Source: Aquisalinus flavus (lineage in GTDB: Bacteria > Pseudomonadota > Alphaproteobacteria > Caulobacterales > Parvularculaceae). From it: DNA of 64,000 nucleotides. The translations under genes were made by a program, and so were the position numbers. The notes beneath the pieces were generated by a model. That model searched no databases. It was not told where the DNA came from and saw nothing but the letters and a program-made list of their open reading frames with translations. The DNA lies in NCBI RefSeq assembly GCF_022559625.1, contig NZ_CP042288.1, positions 2,118,155 through 2,182,154 of the forward strand, read 5' to 3'. Each line of letters begins with the position of its first letter. The stretch's first letter is position 1. Below are positions 18,680 to 27,007 of the stretch, in pieces.

Positions 18680-20536
18680 TTACGCGTTCTCTTTGTCCTT
18701 CGAGCGTTTTTTCCGCATATGCGGTTCCAGCTCTCTTTTCCGCAGGCGGATGGATTGGGGGGTTACCTCGACCAGTTCGTCATCGTCGATATAGGCGATG
18801 GCCTGTTCCAGGGACAGGCGGCGCGGGGTGGTGAGGCGGACGGCCTCGTCCTTGCCGCTGGCGCGCATGTTTGTCAGGGCCTTGGCTTTCAGCGGGTTGA
18901 CGTCGAGATCGTCGGGCTTGGCGTTCTCGCCGATGATCATGCCGAGATAGACCTTCTCGCCGGGGGAGATGAACATGGTGCCGCGCTCCTCCAGGTTCCA
19001 CAGGGCGAAGGGGACGGCGTCGCCCTGGCCGTTGGAGATGAGCACGCCATTGCGACGGCCCTCGATCTTGCCCTTGTGGGGCCCGTGCTCGAGGAAGGAG
19101 CGGTTCATGACGCCGGTGCCGCGGGTGTCGGTGAGGAATTCGCCGTGATAGCCGATCAGGGCGCGGGCGGGCCCGTGCATGACCAGGCGGGTCTTGCCGC
19201 CGCCGGTCGGCTTCATTTCCTTCAGCTCGCATTTGCGCTGGGTCAGCTTTTCGATGACGGCGCCGGAATAGTCGTCATCGACATCGATGACGATCTCTTC
19301 CATCGGCTCCATCAGCTGGCCGGTTTCCTCGTCGGTGAAGGTGAGCACGCGCGGGCGGGAGACGGCAAGCTCGAACCCCTCGCGGCGCATGTTCTCGATC
19401 AGCACGCCGAGCTGCAACTCGCCGCGGCCGGCGACTTCATAGGCGTCGCGATTCTCGGTCTCGGTCACGCGGATGGCGACATCGCCCTCGGCCTGGCGCA
19501 GCAGGCGCTCGCGGATGACGCGGGACTGGACCTTGTCGCCCTCGCGCCCGGCCAGCGGGGAGTCGTTGGCGGAGATGGTGATGGAGAGCGTCGGCGGATC
19601 GACCGGCTGGGCTTCCAGCGGCTTGGTGACGGCGCTGTCGCAGATGGTGTGGGAGACGGTCGCCTTCTGGAAGCCGGCAATGGCGACGATGTCGCCCGGC
19701 TCGGCAGTCTCGACCGGCTGGCGCTTGAGGCCGCGGAAGGCGAGCACCTTGGTCAGGCGGGCCTGTTCGATCAGCTTGCCGTCGACGGACAGGGCCTTGT
19801 AGGTCAGGCCCGGCTGCGGCCGGCCGGAGACGATGCGGCCGGTCAGGATACGGCCGAGGAACGGGTCGGCCTCGAGCGTGGTCGCGAGGATGCGGAAGGG
19901 CTGGCTGGCGGCACCGTCCTCGATCGGCGGCGAGGACACATGGCGCACGACCGTCTCGAACAGGGGTTTCAGGTCTTCGCGCGGGCCGTCAATCTCGGTA
20001 TCGGCCCAGCCTTCCTTGCCGGAGGCATAGAGCGCGGGGAAGTCGAGCTGGTCTTCATTGGCACCGAGCGAGGCGAACAGGTCGAACACTTCGTCGAGCA
20101 CGCGGTCCGGCTCGGCATTGGGGCGGTCGACCTTGTTGAGCACGACGATCGGTTTCAGGCCCAGCGCCAGCGCCTTGGACAGGACGAATTTGGTCTGCGG
20201 CATCGGGCCTTCCTCGGCATCGACCAGCAGCAGGCAGCCATCGACCATGGACAGGATGCGCTCGACCTCGCCGCCGAAATCGGCGTGGCCCGGCGTGTCG
20301 ATGATGTTCAGGCGCATCGGGCCCTCGACCGTGCTCTCCCACTCGACGCTGGTGCATTTGGCCAGGATGGTGATGCCGCGCTCGCGCTCGATATCGTTGG
20401 AATCCATGGCGCGCTCTGCCATGTCGGAATGGGCGGCGACGGCGCCGGACTGGCGCAGCAGCTCGTCGACAAGCGTGGTCTTGCCGTGGTCGACGTGCGC
20501 GATGATGGCGATGTTGCGAAGGGCGGGCGTGGTCAT
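18680..20536 (-). CDS. typA: Ribosome-associated translational GTPase TypA/BipA
   Basis: This EF-G-like GTPase binds the 70S ribosome and helps ribosome assembly and stress adaptation. With the start at 20536 it has 618 residues, normal for the family, and begins [20 protein letters not shown] with the G1 loop AHVDHGKT. G2 lies in [10 protein letters not shown]3 in DTPGHADFG and G4 in VLNKVDRP. The beta-barrel domain II, two alpha/beta domains and the BipA-specific C-terminal domain ([14 protein letters not shown] to [12 protein letters not shown]) follow. An upstream in-frame extension to 20815 is not family-like. REP-like palindromes lie just downstream. Confidence 0.96.
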   Translation of the reverse strand: MTTPALRNIAIIAHVDHGKTTLVDELLRQSGAVAAHSDMAERAMDSNDIERERGITILAKCTSVEWESTVEGPMRLNIIDTPGHADFGGEVERILSMVDGCLLLVDAEEGPMPQTKFVLSKALALGLKPIVVLNKVDRPNAEPDRVLDEVFDLFASLGANEDQLDFPALYASGKEGWADTEIDGPREDLKPLFETVVRHVSSPPIEDGAASQPFRILATTLEADPFLGRILTGRIVSGRPQPGLTYKALSVDGKLIEQARLTKVLAFRGLKRQPVETAEPGDIVAIAGFQKATVSHTICDSAVTKPLEAQPVDPPTLSITISANDSPLAGREGDKVQSRVIRERLLRQAEGDVAIRVTETENRDAYEVAGRGELQLGVLIENMRREGFELAVSRPRVLTFTDEETGQLMEPMEEIVIDVDDDYSGAVIEKLTQRKCELKEMKPTGGGKTRLVMHGPARALIGYHGEFLTDTRGTGVMNRSFLEHGPHKGKIEGRRNGVLISNGQGDAVPFALWNLEERGTMFISPGEKVYLGMIIGENAKPDDLDVNPLKAKALTNMRASGKDEAVRLTTPRRLSLEQAIAYIDDDELVEVTPQSIRLRKRELEPHMRKKRSKDKENA

Positions 20537-20885
20537 GACGATATATCCAGAGGTGACGTAAACGAAAGGGGGGTCGGCGCGAAGGATGTATTGGGGGTTG
20601 GGGCGCTCTTGTTGCGGCGCAATATTTTCGCGTGCATAGCCGATATGAGGCCGCGCGTCGAGGGCTTTGTTTGGGCGGTGCTCGGGGGCCCGGCAGGGGC
20701 GGGCGGCGTGCTGGCGGGAAAGATGCCCCCCCGGCGAAGACCTCCGGCGGGCAAAAATCAACCAAAATGATCCGTTTGGAAACAATATGTGATCGCCGGG
20801 GGCGGGTGACCCCATTGCGGGCCGTCACGGACAGCATAAAATATGCGGCAGTACCGGATTTGCCGGTACACTCATGGAGGCCAAC
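20537..20885. other. 349-bp gap between typA and the small basic gene
   Basis: It holds the leftward typA promoter region and the rightward promoter of the small gene. No coding frame, tRNA or known RNA was recognised. The segment 20680-20760 is GC-rich, and the segment just before the small gene (ACAGCATAAAATATGCGG) has a short AT-rich block that could be a -10 region. Confidence 0.4.
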
Positions 20886-20969
20886 ATGGCAGACAAAAAA
20901 GCAAAACCCGCCGCTCCGTCCAAACCTGGCTCGAAGCCGGCCCCGAAAGCCGCCCCGAAGAAGAAGTAA
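20886..20969 (+). CDS. 27-residue Lys/Ala/Pro-rich peptide
   Basis: ATG at 20886 follows GGAGG (20875-20879) with 6-base spacing, and the frame ends TAA at 20967-20969. The peptide starts MADKKAKPAAPSKPGSKPAP and ends in three lysines; 9 of 27 residues are Lys and none is acidic except Asp3. A strong intrinsic terminator follows 30 bp later, so the unit has a ribosome site, frame and terminator of its own. Composition resembles histone-H1-like tails and AK-rich small proteins that bind nucleic acid; the role is inferred only. Confidence 0.6.
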   Translation: MADKKAKPAAPSKPGSKPAPKAAPKKK

Positions 20970-20999
20970 GGGTCTCTCCCGAACCTTTCATTCTGACGA

Positions 21000-21043
21000 G
21001 AGGCCGCCTGCCCGCGATCCCCAAGCGCGGCGGCGGCCTCTTT
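21000..21043 (+). terminator. Intrinsic terminator after the small basic gene
   Basis: GAGGCCGCC (21000-21008) pairs with GGCGGCCTC (21032-21040), and TTTGCTTTT follows. Confidence 0.82.
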
Positions 21044-21225
21044 GCTTTTGACGGGCCGCGCTTCAACCGGACAGTGCTGGCTGCTCCCGCCCCCCGGCAC
21101 CCCGATTAGGTCCCTTACGGATAATACATGCGCCGGGCTTCCCGCCACCGGAACATGATCGCCGCCCGCCCTGTCTCCCGACTGACACAAGGGGCGAGCG
21201 AGGACTGATCCGAAGGAGGAACCAT

Positions 21226-21642
21226 ATGACCCAGCATATAAGGGACATCATGACGACGGACGTGACATTCGCCACGCCCGGCACCAGCATTGCCCAGGCC
21301 GCACAGATGATGCGCGACGGCGATATCGGCGCCCTGCCCGTCGGCGAGAACGACCGGCTGGTCGGGATGATCACCGACCGCGACATCGTCATCCGCTGCG
21401 TTGCCGAGGGCGGCGACGTCAATGCCGCCGACGTGCGCAGCGCGATGACCGACACGATCCGCTATTGCCGCGAGAACCAGACGGTGGACGAGGTCTGCCG
21501 CAATATGGGCGACATCCAGATGCGCCGCCTTCCGGTTGTCAATGACGAGGACCGTCTCGTCGGGATTGTAAGCCTCGGCGATCTCGCCGCGCGTGGCAGT
21601 GCCGATCAGGGCGGCGAAGCCCTGCGCGACGTGGCGCAATAA
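21226..21642 (+). CDS. CBS-domain protein
   Basis: The 138-residue protein consists of two CBS motifs forming one Bateman module (about residues 8-60 and 72-128). Typical lines are IRDIMTTDVTFATPGTSIAQAA, VGMITDRDIVIRCVAEG and RRLPVVNDEDRLVGIVSLGDLA. Such stand-alone modules bind adenine nucleotides and act as energy or redox sensors; the partner is unknown here. A good ribosome site (AAGGAGGAAC) precedes the ATG. A hairpin follows at 21683. No operon partner is seen. Confidence 0.92.
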   Translation: MTQHIRDIMTTDVTFATPGTSIAQAAQMMRDGDIGALPVGENDRLVGMITDRDIVIRCVAEGGDVNAADVRSAMTDTIRYCRENQTVDEVCRNMGDIQMRRLPVVNDEDRLVGIVSLGDLAARGSADQGGEALRDVAQ

Positions 21643-21682
21643 GGCGTTATCTCCCGATATAAACACTTTAAACGGATTAAAA

Positions 21683-21711
21683 GCCCCCGGCAGGCTTGAC
21701 TTGCCGGGGGC
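21683..21711. terminator. GC-rich hairpin after the CBS gene
   Basis: GCCCCCGGCA (21683-21692) pairs with TGCCGGGGGC (21702-21711). The T-run lies on the minus-strand side (TTTTAATCC), so on the plus strand it is a hairpin without the usual U-tract. Confidence 0.5.
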
Positions 21712-21771
21712 AGCGCTTGAGTCTGTGCCGCAGGGGTGGAAGCGGGCGACGACACATCAGGGGGACCAGTC

Positions 21772-23490
21772 ATGGTACGGCTCAAAACGGCGCTGCTGTG
21801 CAGCGTTCTCGGATTTTCCGCATCCTGTTCGCGGTCGGAACCCGTTATCAGCGGCGATGCCGCGATACCGCCGTCTTTCGATACCGTCCTTGTGGGAATG
21901 ATCTATACCGGCAGCGAGACCGCGCCGATCGCCAGCTATGTTACCATAAAGGGCGGATATATCGACGCGGTCGGCACCGGACCGTTTGATCTGGATACGG
22001 TCGATCAAGCCAGCGGTTTCGACGGCGATATCATTCTGCTTGACGACGGCCAAGTCGCCTATCCCGGTTTCACCGATGCCCACGCCCACCTGATCGGCAT
22101 CGGCCAGCGCGAACTGACGCTGAACCTGGAAGGCACCGCCTCCATTGCCGAGTTGAAGCAGCGCATCGCCGCCGAGGCAGAGGGCAAGGCGGAGGGCGAG
22201 GTCATCTTCGGGCGCGGCTGGATCGAGACCGGCTGGCCTGAGGGGCGCTTCCCGACCCGCGACGATCTCGACGCGGCAGCACCGGACAACCCGGTCGTGC
22301 TGGTGCGCGCCGACGGCCATGCGAGCGTGGCGAACACAGCCGCGCTCGATGCCGCCGGCATCACCGACGCGACACCCGACCCCGATGGCGGGCGGATCGA
22401 GCGCGACGCAAATGGCCGCGCCACCGGCATGCTGATCGACACCGCCGACCGGCCCGTTCGTGCCCTGATCGATGAACCGAGCGAGGCCGAACGGCGCGAA
22501 GCGCTGAAGAAGGGCGCCGAGGTCTACGCCTCCTATGGCTGGACCGGCCTGCACAATATGTCAGTCGATATCCGCGATGCGCAGATTATCGGCGCGCTGG
22601 AAGAAGCCGGCGAGATGCCGATCCGGGTCTATAATGCGATCAATCCGGGCGACATGGATGCACTGATCGAGACCGGCATCTGGGAGCTGAATGACGGCAA
22701 GGTGACGACACGCGCCGTCAAATTCTATGTCGATGGCGCGCTCGGGTCGCGCGGCGCGGCGCTGCACGAGCCGTATACGGACCAGCCGGAAACGAGCGGC
22801 CTGCTGCTGCTGACGCCGGAAGAGGCGATGGCCGGCTACAGACAAGCCTATGACAATTCGATCCAGGTCACGACCCACGCCATCGGTGACCGCGGCAACA
22901 CGCTGGTGCTCGACTGGTATGAGGACGTGCTGCCGGTCGAACGCCTGTCCTATGACGAGGGGCCACGCTGGCGCGTCGAACACGCCCAGATCGTCGATCC
23001 GGCTGATATTCCGCGTTTCGCCGGGCTTGGCATCATCGCCTCGATGCAGCCCTCCCACGCGATCGGCGATCTGCACTTTGCCCCGGCGCGCCTCGGCGAG
23101 GACAGGTTGGACGGCGCTTATGCCTGGCGCAGCCTGTCGGACAGTGGCGCGATTATCGCCGGTGGCTCGGACGCGCCGGTCGAGCGCGGCGATCCGATGA
23201 TCGAGTTCTATGCGACCGTGGCACGGCGCGACCTCTCAGGCTATCGCGGCGAGAACTGGCACCCTGACGAAGCGCTGTCGCGTGGCGAGGCGCTGGATAT
23301 GTTCACCATCAATCCGGCCTTTGCCAGCTTCAACGAGGACCGTCTCGGCACGCTGGAGCCGGGCAAGAAGGCGGATATCACCGTGCTCGACGGCGACATC
23401 ATGACCGTGCCCTCGGGCGATCTGCCCGGTGTCAAGGCGGTGATGACCATCGTCGATGGCGAGATCGTCTATGAGGCAATGGCGGAGTGA
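21772..23490 (+). CDS. Exported amidohydrolase (amidohydrolase_3, YtcJ-like)
   Basis: This 572-residue metal-dependent hydrolase begins MVRLKTALLCSVLGFSASCS, a signal peptide with a lipobox-like ending (SASC), so it may be a lipoprotein. Metal-binding features are GFTDAHAHLIGIG near residue 100, KFYVDGALGSRGAAL, HAIGDRGN, VEHAQIV and GGSDAPVERGDP near 475. The C-terminal PGKKADITVLDGD completes the composite beta-sandwich. Family members hydrolyse amides or cyclic imides, but the substrate cannot be inferred. The end overlaps the convergent lipase-like gene by 22 bp. Confidence 0.9.
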   Translation: MVRLKTALLCSVLGFSASCSRSEPVISGDAAIPPSFDTVLVGMIYTGSETAPIASYVTIKGGYIDAVGTGPFDLDTVDQASGFDGDIILLDDGQVAYPGFTDAHAHLIGIGQRELTLNLEGTASIAELKQRIAAEAEGKAEGEVIFGRGWIETGWPEGRFPTRDDLDAAAPDNPVVLVRADGHASVANTAALDAAGITDATPDPDGGRIERDANGRATGMLIDTADRPVRALIDEPSEAERREALKKGAEVYASYGWTGLHNMSVDIRDAQIIGALEEAGEMPIRVYNAINPGDMDALIETGIWELNDGKVTTRAVKFYVDGALGSRGAALHEPYTDQPETSGLLLLTPEEAMAGYRQAYDNSIQVTTHAIGDRGNTLVLDWYEDVLPVERLSYDEGPRWRVEHAQIVDPADIPRFAGLGIIASMQPSHAIGDLHFAPARLGEDRLDGAYAWRSLSDSGAIIAGGSDAPVERGDPMIEFYATVARRDLSGYRGENWHPDEALSRGEALDMFTINPAFASFNEDRLGTLEPGKKADITVLDGDIMTVPSGDLPGVKAVMTIVDGEIVYEAMAE

Positions 23491-24482
23491 TCGTTCGCAG
23501 CGGCTGATGCCGGATCAGACACCCCGGCGGCCAGGCGTTCGGTCACATAGGCGTCGAAAGCCTGCCAGAACCGGTCGCGATAGACGTCGCGCTCCATCAG
23601 CACTTCGTGCAGCGCGCCATCGACTTCCGTAGTGGTGATCTGGTCGTAGAGCGTCCCCAGCCGGACCGAATTCGCCCCGTCGACGGTGGTGTCGGCGCCG
23701 GACGAGACGATCAGTACGGGGATCTTTATGGCGGCGAGGGCGCCGGGCGCGTTCAACCCGTCGAGCGCCTTGATCGCCGCATGTAACCAGCCATAGGTCG
23801 GCGCATGCACCGCCGCATTGGGGGCCGCCTCGAGCAGCTGCCGGAACATGGTATGGCGCGTCTCGTCCGATGTCAGATTATTGTTCTCGAAATGCATGGA
23901 ATATTCAGGCACGCCGAATACCTGCTTCTGCCCCATGCCGAGGGTCACGGCGCCATTGGCCATCAGGCGGACCGCATGGCGTGCAGGCAGGGTGCGGAAC
24001 AGCCGCGTCATCGGTGACGACAGCACGGCGCCATGGAATCCGTCATATCCCTCTGCCAGGAGTTGCAGCAACGGCGTGCCGCCCATGGAATGGGACAGGG
24101 CGAAATACGGCCCGGAGAACTGTTTGTGCACGACCTTTTTCAGGAACAGCTTGAGGTCGGCGAGATAGGTGCCGAAACTCTTGATATGCCCCTTTTCGCT
24201 GACCGCGAGCATGCGCGAGGACAGCCCCTGCCCGCGCCAGTCCATGGTCGCCACGTTGAAACCACGCGACAGGAGATCCTGCGTTACCTCGAAATATTTC
24301 TCGATGATTTCGCAGCGCCCGTTGAGAAGCACGATCGTGCCGCGGGGCTCTTGGGCAGCGAAAGTCGCGACGCGAAGCCGCGCGCCGTCCGGTGCCGGCT
24401 GGAAGAAACATTGCCCGCCCGGCGGAACGGGGGCCGCGTCGATTTCGATAAAGTCTGCCGGCTCAAAAGAAAGCTCGCCCAT
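23469..24482 (-). CDS. Alpha/beta hydrolase, lysophospholipase-like (PldB type)
   Basis: The 337-residue protein has the serine hydrolase core: oxyanion segment LLNGRCEIIEKYFEVTQDLL, RGFNVATMDWRGQGLSSR and nucleophile Ser in LSHSMGGTPLL. A later Asp in VSSGADTTVD and His in GALHEVLMERDVYRD complete the triad. This pattern matches the lysophospholipase/monoacylglycerol lipase group. It starts 4 bp downstream of an SCP2-like gene, itself directly after a methyltransferase-like lipoprotein gene, making a three-gene leftward operon. A signal peptide is not evident. Confidence 0.88.
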   Translation of the reverse strand: MGELSFEPADFIEIDAAPVPPGGQCFFQPAPDGARLRVATFAAQEPRGTIVLLNGRCEIIEKYFEVTQDLLSRGFNVATMDWRGQGLSSRMLAVSEKGHIKSFGTYLADLKLFLKKVVHKQFSGPYFALSHSMGGTPLLQLLAEGYDGFHGAVLSSPMTRLFRTLPARHAVRLMANGAVTLGMGQKQVFGVPEYSMHFENNNLTSDETRHTMFRQLLEAAPNAAVHAPTYGWLHAAIKALDGLNAPGALAAIKIPVLIVSSGADTTVDGANSVRLGTLYDQITTTEVDGALHEVLMERDVYRDRFWQAFDAYVTERLAAGVSDPASAAANDHSAIAS

Positions 24483-24486
24483 TTGC

Positions 24487-24792
24487 CTATTCCTCACCAA
24501 TCTCGAGCCGGGCCATGACCGCCATGTCGCCGGATATCGCCAGCCGGCCGGCAATATAGGCGCCTTCCAGCCGCCGCGTCTCCGGCGACAGGATACGGCT
24601 CAATGTATCGTTCGAGGTGCGCCACAGGCAGAAGTCGCTGCTGACATTCTCCGGCGCCGTCACGGAGACGACGGGGGGCTCGGCCCGCCCGTCGACCCAG
24701 ATTGCCGACGAGGCATTATCGATCTCTATGCGGATCACCCCGTCAAAGCGCCTGCGGAAATAATCTCCCGCTTTTGCCAGCAGCTCTTCCAT
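24487..24792 (-). CDS. SCP2 sterol-binding-like small protein
   Basis: The 101-residue protein has a pattern typical of the SCP-2 lipid-binding fold: an N-terminal helix (MEELLAKAGDYFRRRF), RIEIDNASSAIWVDGR, then LWRTSNDTLSRILSPETRRLEGAYIAGRLAISGDMAVMARL, the family's T-x-x-D/S-x-x-G-x-L-x-I-x-G-D motif. It probably binds a lipid or fatty acyl group. It sits between a methyltransferase-like lipoprotein gene (6 bp) and a lysophospholipase-like gene (4 bp), which fits a lipid role. Confidence 0.75.
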   Translation of the reverse strand: MEELLAKAGDYFRRRFDGVIRIEIDNASSAIWVDGRAEPPVVSVTAPENVSSDFCLWRTSNDTLSRILSPETRRLEGAYIAGRLAISGDMAVMARLEIGEE

Positions 24793-24798
24793 CAGATG

Positions 24799-25725
24799 CT
24801 ATTCCAGCATTGCGCCATCGGCGGTGACAGGCTTGGTGAATTTCAGCGTCATCCGGTCGCTCTCGCCGATTTCCATATATTTCGAGGAATCGAACTCGGG
24901 ATCCGGCTCTTCGCCATAATTGCTGCTGCGGTTGTTCGGCGGCAGGGTCCAGACGCCGAAGGGATGATCTGCGGTATCGGCCGGGTTGGCATTGATCTCG
25001 CTGGCCTCGACAAACTGGAAGCCGGCGCGCTCTGCCATGGCGATGACGGCGCTCTGCTTGACATAGCCACCCTCGCCGAACTGCTCGCGGTCCTCAGGCA
25101 GGCGATGCTCGACGACGCCGAGGGTGCCACCGGGTTTCAGGGCAGCATAGAAATCGGCAAAGGCCTTGTCGGCGAAGCCGCCACCCATCCAGTTATGAAC
25201 ATTGCGGAAGGTGAGAACCATGTCGGCTGAGCCGGCGGGCGCAATGCCGTCAGATCCGGCAGACAGGACGGTGAAGTCGACATCGCCATAGCCTGCCATG
25301 GCGGACTGGAAGTTCTCGAACGACCGGCGGGCATTTTCGCTGTCGCCGATCTCGAACCCGGCAGCAATGTAATCGCCACCGCCCTGTTCCAGATAGGGCG
25401 CCAGGATATGGGCATACCAGCCGCCGCCCGGCCAGACTTCAACGACCGTCATGTCGGGCTCGATGCCGAAGAATTCCAGCGTCTCGACCGGATTGCGGTA
25501 CTGGTTGCGGTCTGCATGGCCATCAGGGCGCTGGTCGCCGACGACAAGGTCCTCAAGCGTCGGCGATGACGCCGCCGGCTCCATGTCGGCGGTCGTTTCG
25601 TCGGACGTTCCGGTTTCGGCCATGGTGGATTCGGCTGTGCCGTCTGCGCCGTCGGGCGTTTCTGCGCTACAGGCAGCAAGGGCGCCGGCCATAATCAGGG
25701 CCAGCAAGGAAGGTGCATGTTTCAT
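24799..25725 (-). CDS. Periplasmic lipoprotein with a SAM-methyltransferase-like domain
   Basis: From the start at 25725 (308 residues) it begins MKHAPSLLALIMAGALAACS, with lipobox LAAC. A Thr/Glu-rich linker runs to about residue 55. The remaining domain has the class I methyltransferase outline: TVVEVWPGGGWYAHILAPYL (motif I, with W-P replacing D-I-G), DMVLTFRNVHNWMGGGF and LKPGGTLGVVEHRLPEDRE. SAM is not expected in the periplasm, so the exported location is odd; this protein type is nevertheless widespread in Alphaproteobacteria. A longer frame to 26487 runs antisense through hsp20 and is not real. Confidence 0.85.
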   Translation of the reverse strand: MKHAPSLLALIMAGALAACSAETPDGADGTAESTMAETGTSDETTADMEPAASSPTLEDLVVGDQRPDGHADRNQYRNPVETLEFFGIEPDMTVVEVWPGGGWYAHILAPYLEQGGGDYIAAGFEIGDSENARRSFENFQSAMAGYGDVDFTVLSAGSDGIAPAGSADMVLTFRNVHNWMGGGFADKAFADFYAALKPGGTLGVVEHRLPEDREQFGEGGYVKQSAVIAMAERAGFQFVEASEINANPADTADHPFGVWTLPPNNRSSNYGEEPDPEFDSSKYMEIGESDRMTLKFTKPVTADGAMLE

Positions 25726-25858
25726 CGTCTCTATTCCCCATGAGTTACGAGTGCAGCCCCGTTTTAGGGCGCTTTTGACCATATAGATAGGGAGGACGGC
25801 ATAAACCAACCGGCGGCAAGGCAGCCGGGTTTCGTGCCAATTTTTTGCGTTCCGGCCT

Positions 25859-25887
25859 CTTGAAATGGCTAAAAACCGGTCACATCT
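25859..25887 (+). promoter_or_regulatory. Heat-shock sigma-32 type promoter for hsp20
   Basis: CTTGAAA (25859-25865) matches the -35 consensus exactly. A 14-bp spacer leads to TCACATCT (25880-25887), which keeps five of seven specified bases of CCCCATNT. The predicted transcript would begin near 25894, giving a leader of about 100 nt that carries the thermometer. Confidence 0.72.
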
Positions 25888-25894
25888 CGAAAAA

Positions 25895-25995
25895 GCCGGA
25901 GGCCTGATGGCTCCGGCGCTTTGACGGCCCGACATCGCCACACGGGATGACGGGCCAGTTTCAGTAACCATTGCTTCTACAGAAGGATGAAGACC
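25895..25995 (+). promoter_or_regulatory. ROSE-type RNA thermometer in the hsp20 leader
   Basis: Three hairpins are visible: GCCGGAG/CTCCGGC (25895-25901, 25911-25917), GGCCCG/CGGGCC (25926-25931, 25951-25956), and a 3' hairpin at 25969-25989. In the last, CATTGCTTC pairs with GAAGGATG, leaving a lone G bulged. This is the U-U-G-C-U against A-A-G-G-A pattern with a bulged G that defines ROSE elements. The paired GAAGGA is the ribosome site of hsp20. Heating would melt the hairpin and allow translation. Confidence 0.8.
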
Positions 25996-26481
25996 ATGCG
26001 AACCTATGACATGACCCCCCTCTATCGCTCGACCGTCGGTTTCGACCGCCTGTTCAACGAGCTGTTCGATACCGTGAACAAGCTCGATGGCTCCGGCTAT
26101 CCGCCCTATAATATCGAACTGGCGGACGACAATCACTACCGCATCACCCTGGCCGTCGCCGGTTTTGGCGAGGACGACCTCGACATCGAAGTTACCGAGC
26201 AGACGCTGGCCATTACCGGCAAGCGCGCCGAGCCGGATGATGGCGAACAACGCCAGTTCCTGCATCAGGGGATTGCCGGACGCTCGTTCGAGCGCCGCTT
26301 CCAGCTGGCCGAACATGTCCGCGTCACCGGGGCGAGCCTCCAGAACGGCCTTTTGAACATCGATCTCGAGCGCGAGATTCCCGAAGCGAAGAAACCGCGC
26401 AAGATCGAGATTTCCAAGAACGCACGGGGCACCGTGCTCCGCGGGCCGGGCAAGCTCCTCGGCAAGACCGACGCCGCATAA
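25996..26481 (+). CDS. Small heat-shock protein of the Hsp20/IbpA family
   Basis: This 161-residue ATP-independent chaperone holds unfolding proteins. It begins MRTYDMTPLYRSTVGFDRLFNELFDTV, as in alphaproteobacterial HspA/IbpA, followed by the alpha-crystallin domain (about residues 35-130: YPPYNIELADDNHYRITLAV to LQNGLLNIDLEREIPE). A conserved I-E-I tail motif (RKIEISK) follows. The start at 25996 was chosen over 25987 because the ribosome site AGAAGGA ends at 25987. It lies behind a sigma-32 type promoter and thermometer, so both transcription and translation should respond to heat. Confidence 0.94.
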   Translation: MRTYDMTPLYRSTVGFDRLFNELFDTVNKLDGSGYPPYNIELADDNHYRITLAVAGFGEDDLDIEVTEQTLAITGKRAEPDDGEQRQFLHQGIAGRSFERRFQLAEHVRVTGASLQNGLLNIDLEREIPEAKKPRKIEISKNARGTVLRGPGKLLGKTDAA

Positions 26482-26515
26482 TTTCAATTACCCTCGCAAA
26501 CTCCCATTTGCACGG

Positions 26516-26541
26516 AAAGGGGCGCCCCGGCGCCCCTTTTT
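26516..26541 (+). terminator. Intrinsic terminator after hsp20
   Basis: AAAGGGGCGCC (26516-26526) and GGCGCCCCTTT (26529-26539) form a perfect 11-bp stem followed by T residues to 26541. Confidence 0.9.
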
Positions 26542-26660
26542 GCTGCGCGCTCGCTCCTATCGGGGGTTGTCACAAGGGTGCAGACAGGCCGATCCGGCCG
26601 TGCTAGCCTTTGACGGCCCTTGCGGGGGCTTGTTGCGGGAATTTGGGGAAGGTTCTTCCG

Positions 26661-26918
26661 ATGCTACGGTACGGTCTGGTTGTTTTCATCGCGCTGCTTC
26701 TGAGCGGCTGTGAAATGTTCGGCAAGAAGGATATCCGCCTGCCGATCGACGTCGTCTCGCTGCAATATGATCCCTACAATTATTCCATGGCCGAGCTGGA
26801 CCGCAACGCGACAGCCGCCTGCATCGCCAAGGGCGGTACGGAAGCGGTCGCCGTCGATAACGAGATCAACACCGAATCCGTGCGCTGGGCGTATATGAAC
26901 TTCAACTGCTATCGGTAG
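26661..26918 (+). CDS. Small putative lipoprotein
   Basis: This 85-residue product starts MLRYGLVVFIALLLSGCEMF, a lipoprotein signal with lipobox LSGC (Cys17). The mature part is about 69 residues with a helical centre (YSMAELDRNATAACIAKGG) and two further cysteines. I recognise no family. The start at 26661 gives the clean signal peptide; the longer frame from 26610 does not. A repeat-bearing AT-rich hairpin follows. Confidence 0.75.
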   Translation: MLRYGLVVFIALLLSGCEMFGKKDIRLPIDVVSLQYDPYNYSMAELDRNATAACIAKGGTEAVAVDNEINTESVRWAYMNFNCYR

Positions 26919-26920
26919 GT

Positions 26921-26993
26921 CAGTTTTTAGTTAGTAGTTTTTAGTTATTGGAGCGGATGTATCGCCTCCTCACCACTAAAAACTGAAAACTAC
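26921..26993. repeat. AT-rich hairpin with repeated AGTTTTTAGT phrases, likely two-way terminator
   Basis: CAGTTTTTAGT (26921-26931) pairs with ACTAAAAACTG (26975-26985). GTAGTTTT (26934-26941) pairs with AAAACTAC (26986-26993), which crosses the first stem, so the two are alternatives. TAGTTTTTAGTT also repeats directly. It lies between the convergent lipoprotein gene and gpmA and is far more AT-rich than its surroundings. Confidence 0.6.
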
Positions 26994-27007
26994 ACTCTGA
27001 TAAATGC

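Noticed and set aside
18662-20770. 702-codon open frame on the plus strand
   Set aside because: It lies antisense through typA, whose motifs and length are secure. The frame is a by-product of high GC content.
25726-26487. Long N-terminal extension of the methyltransferase-like lipoprotein
   Set aside because: It would run antisense through hsp20 and its promoter. The ATG at 25725 gives a proper lipoprotein signal peptide.
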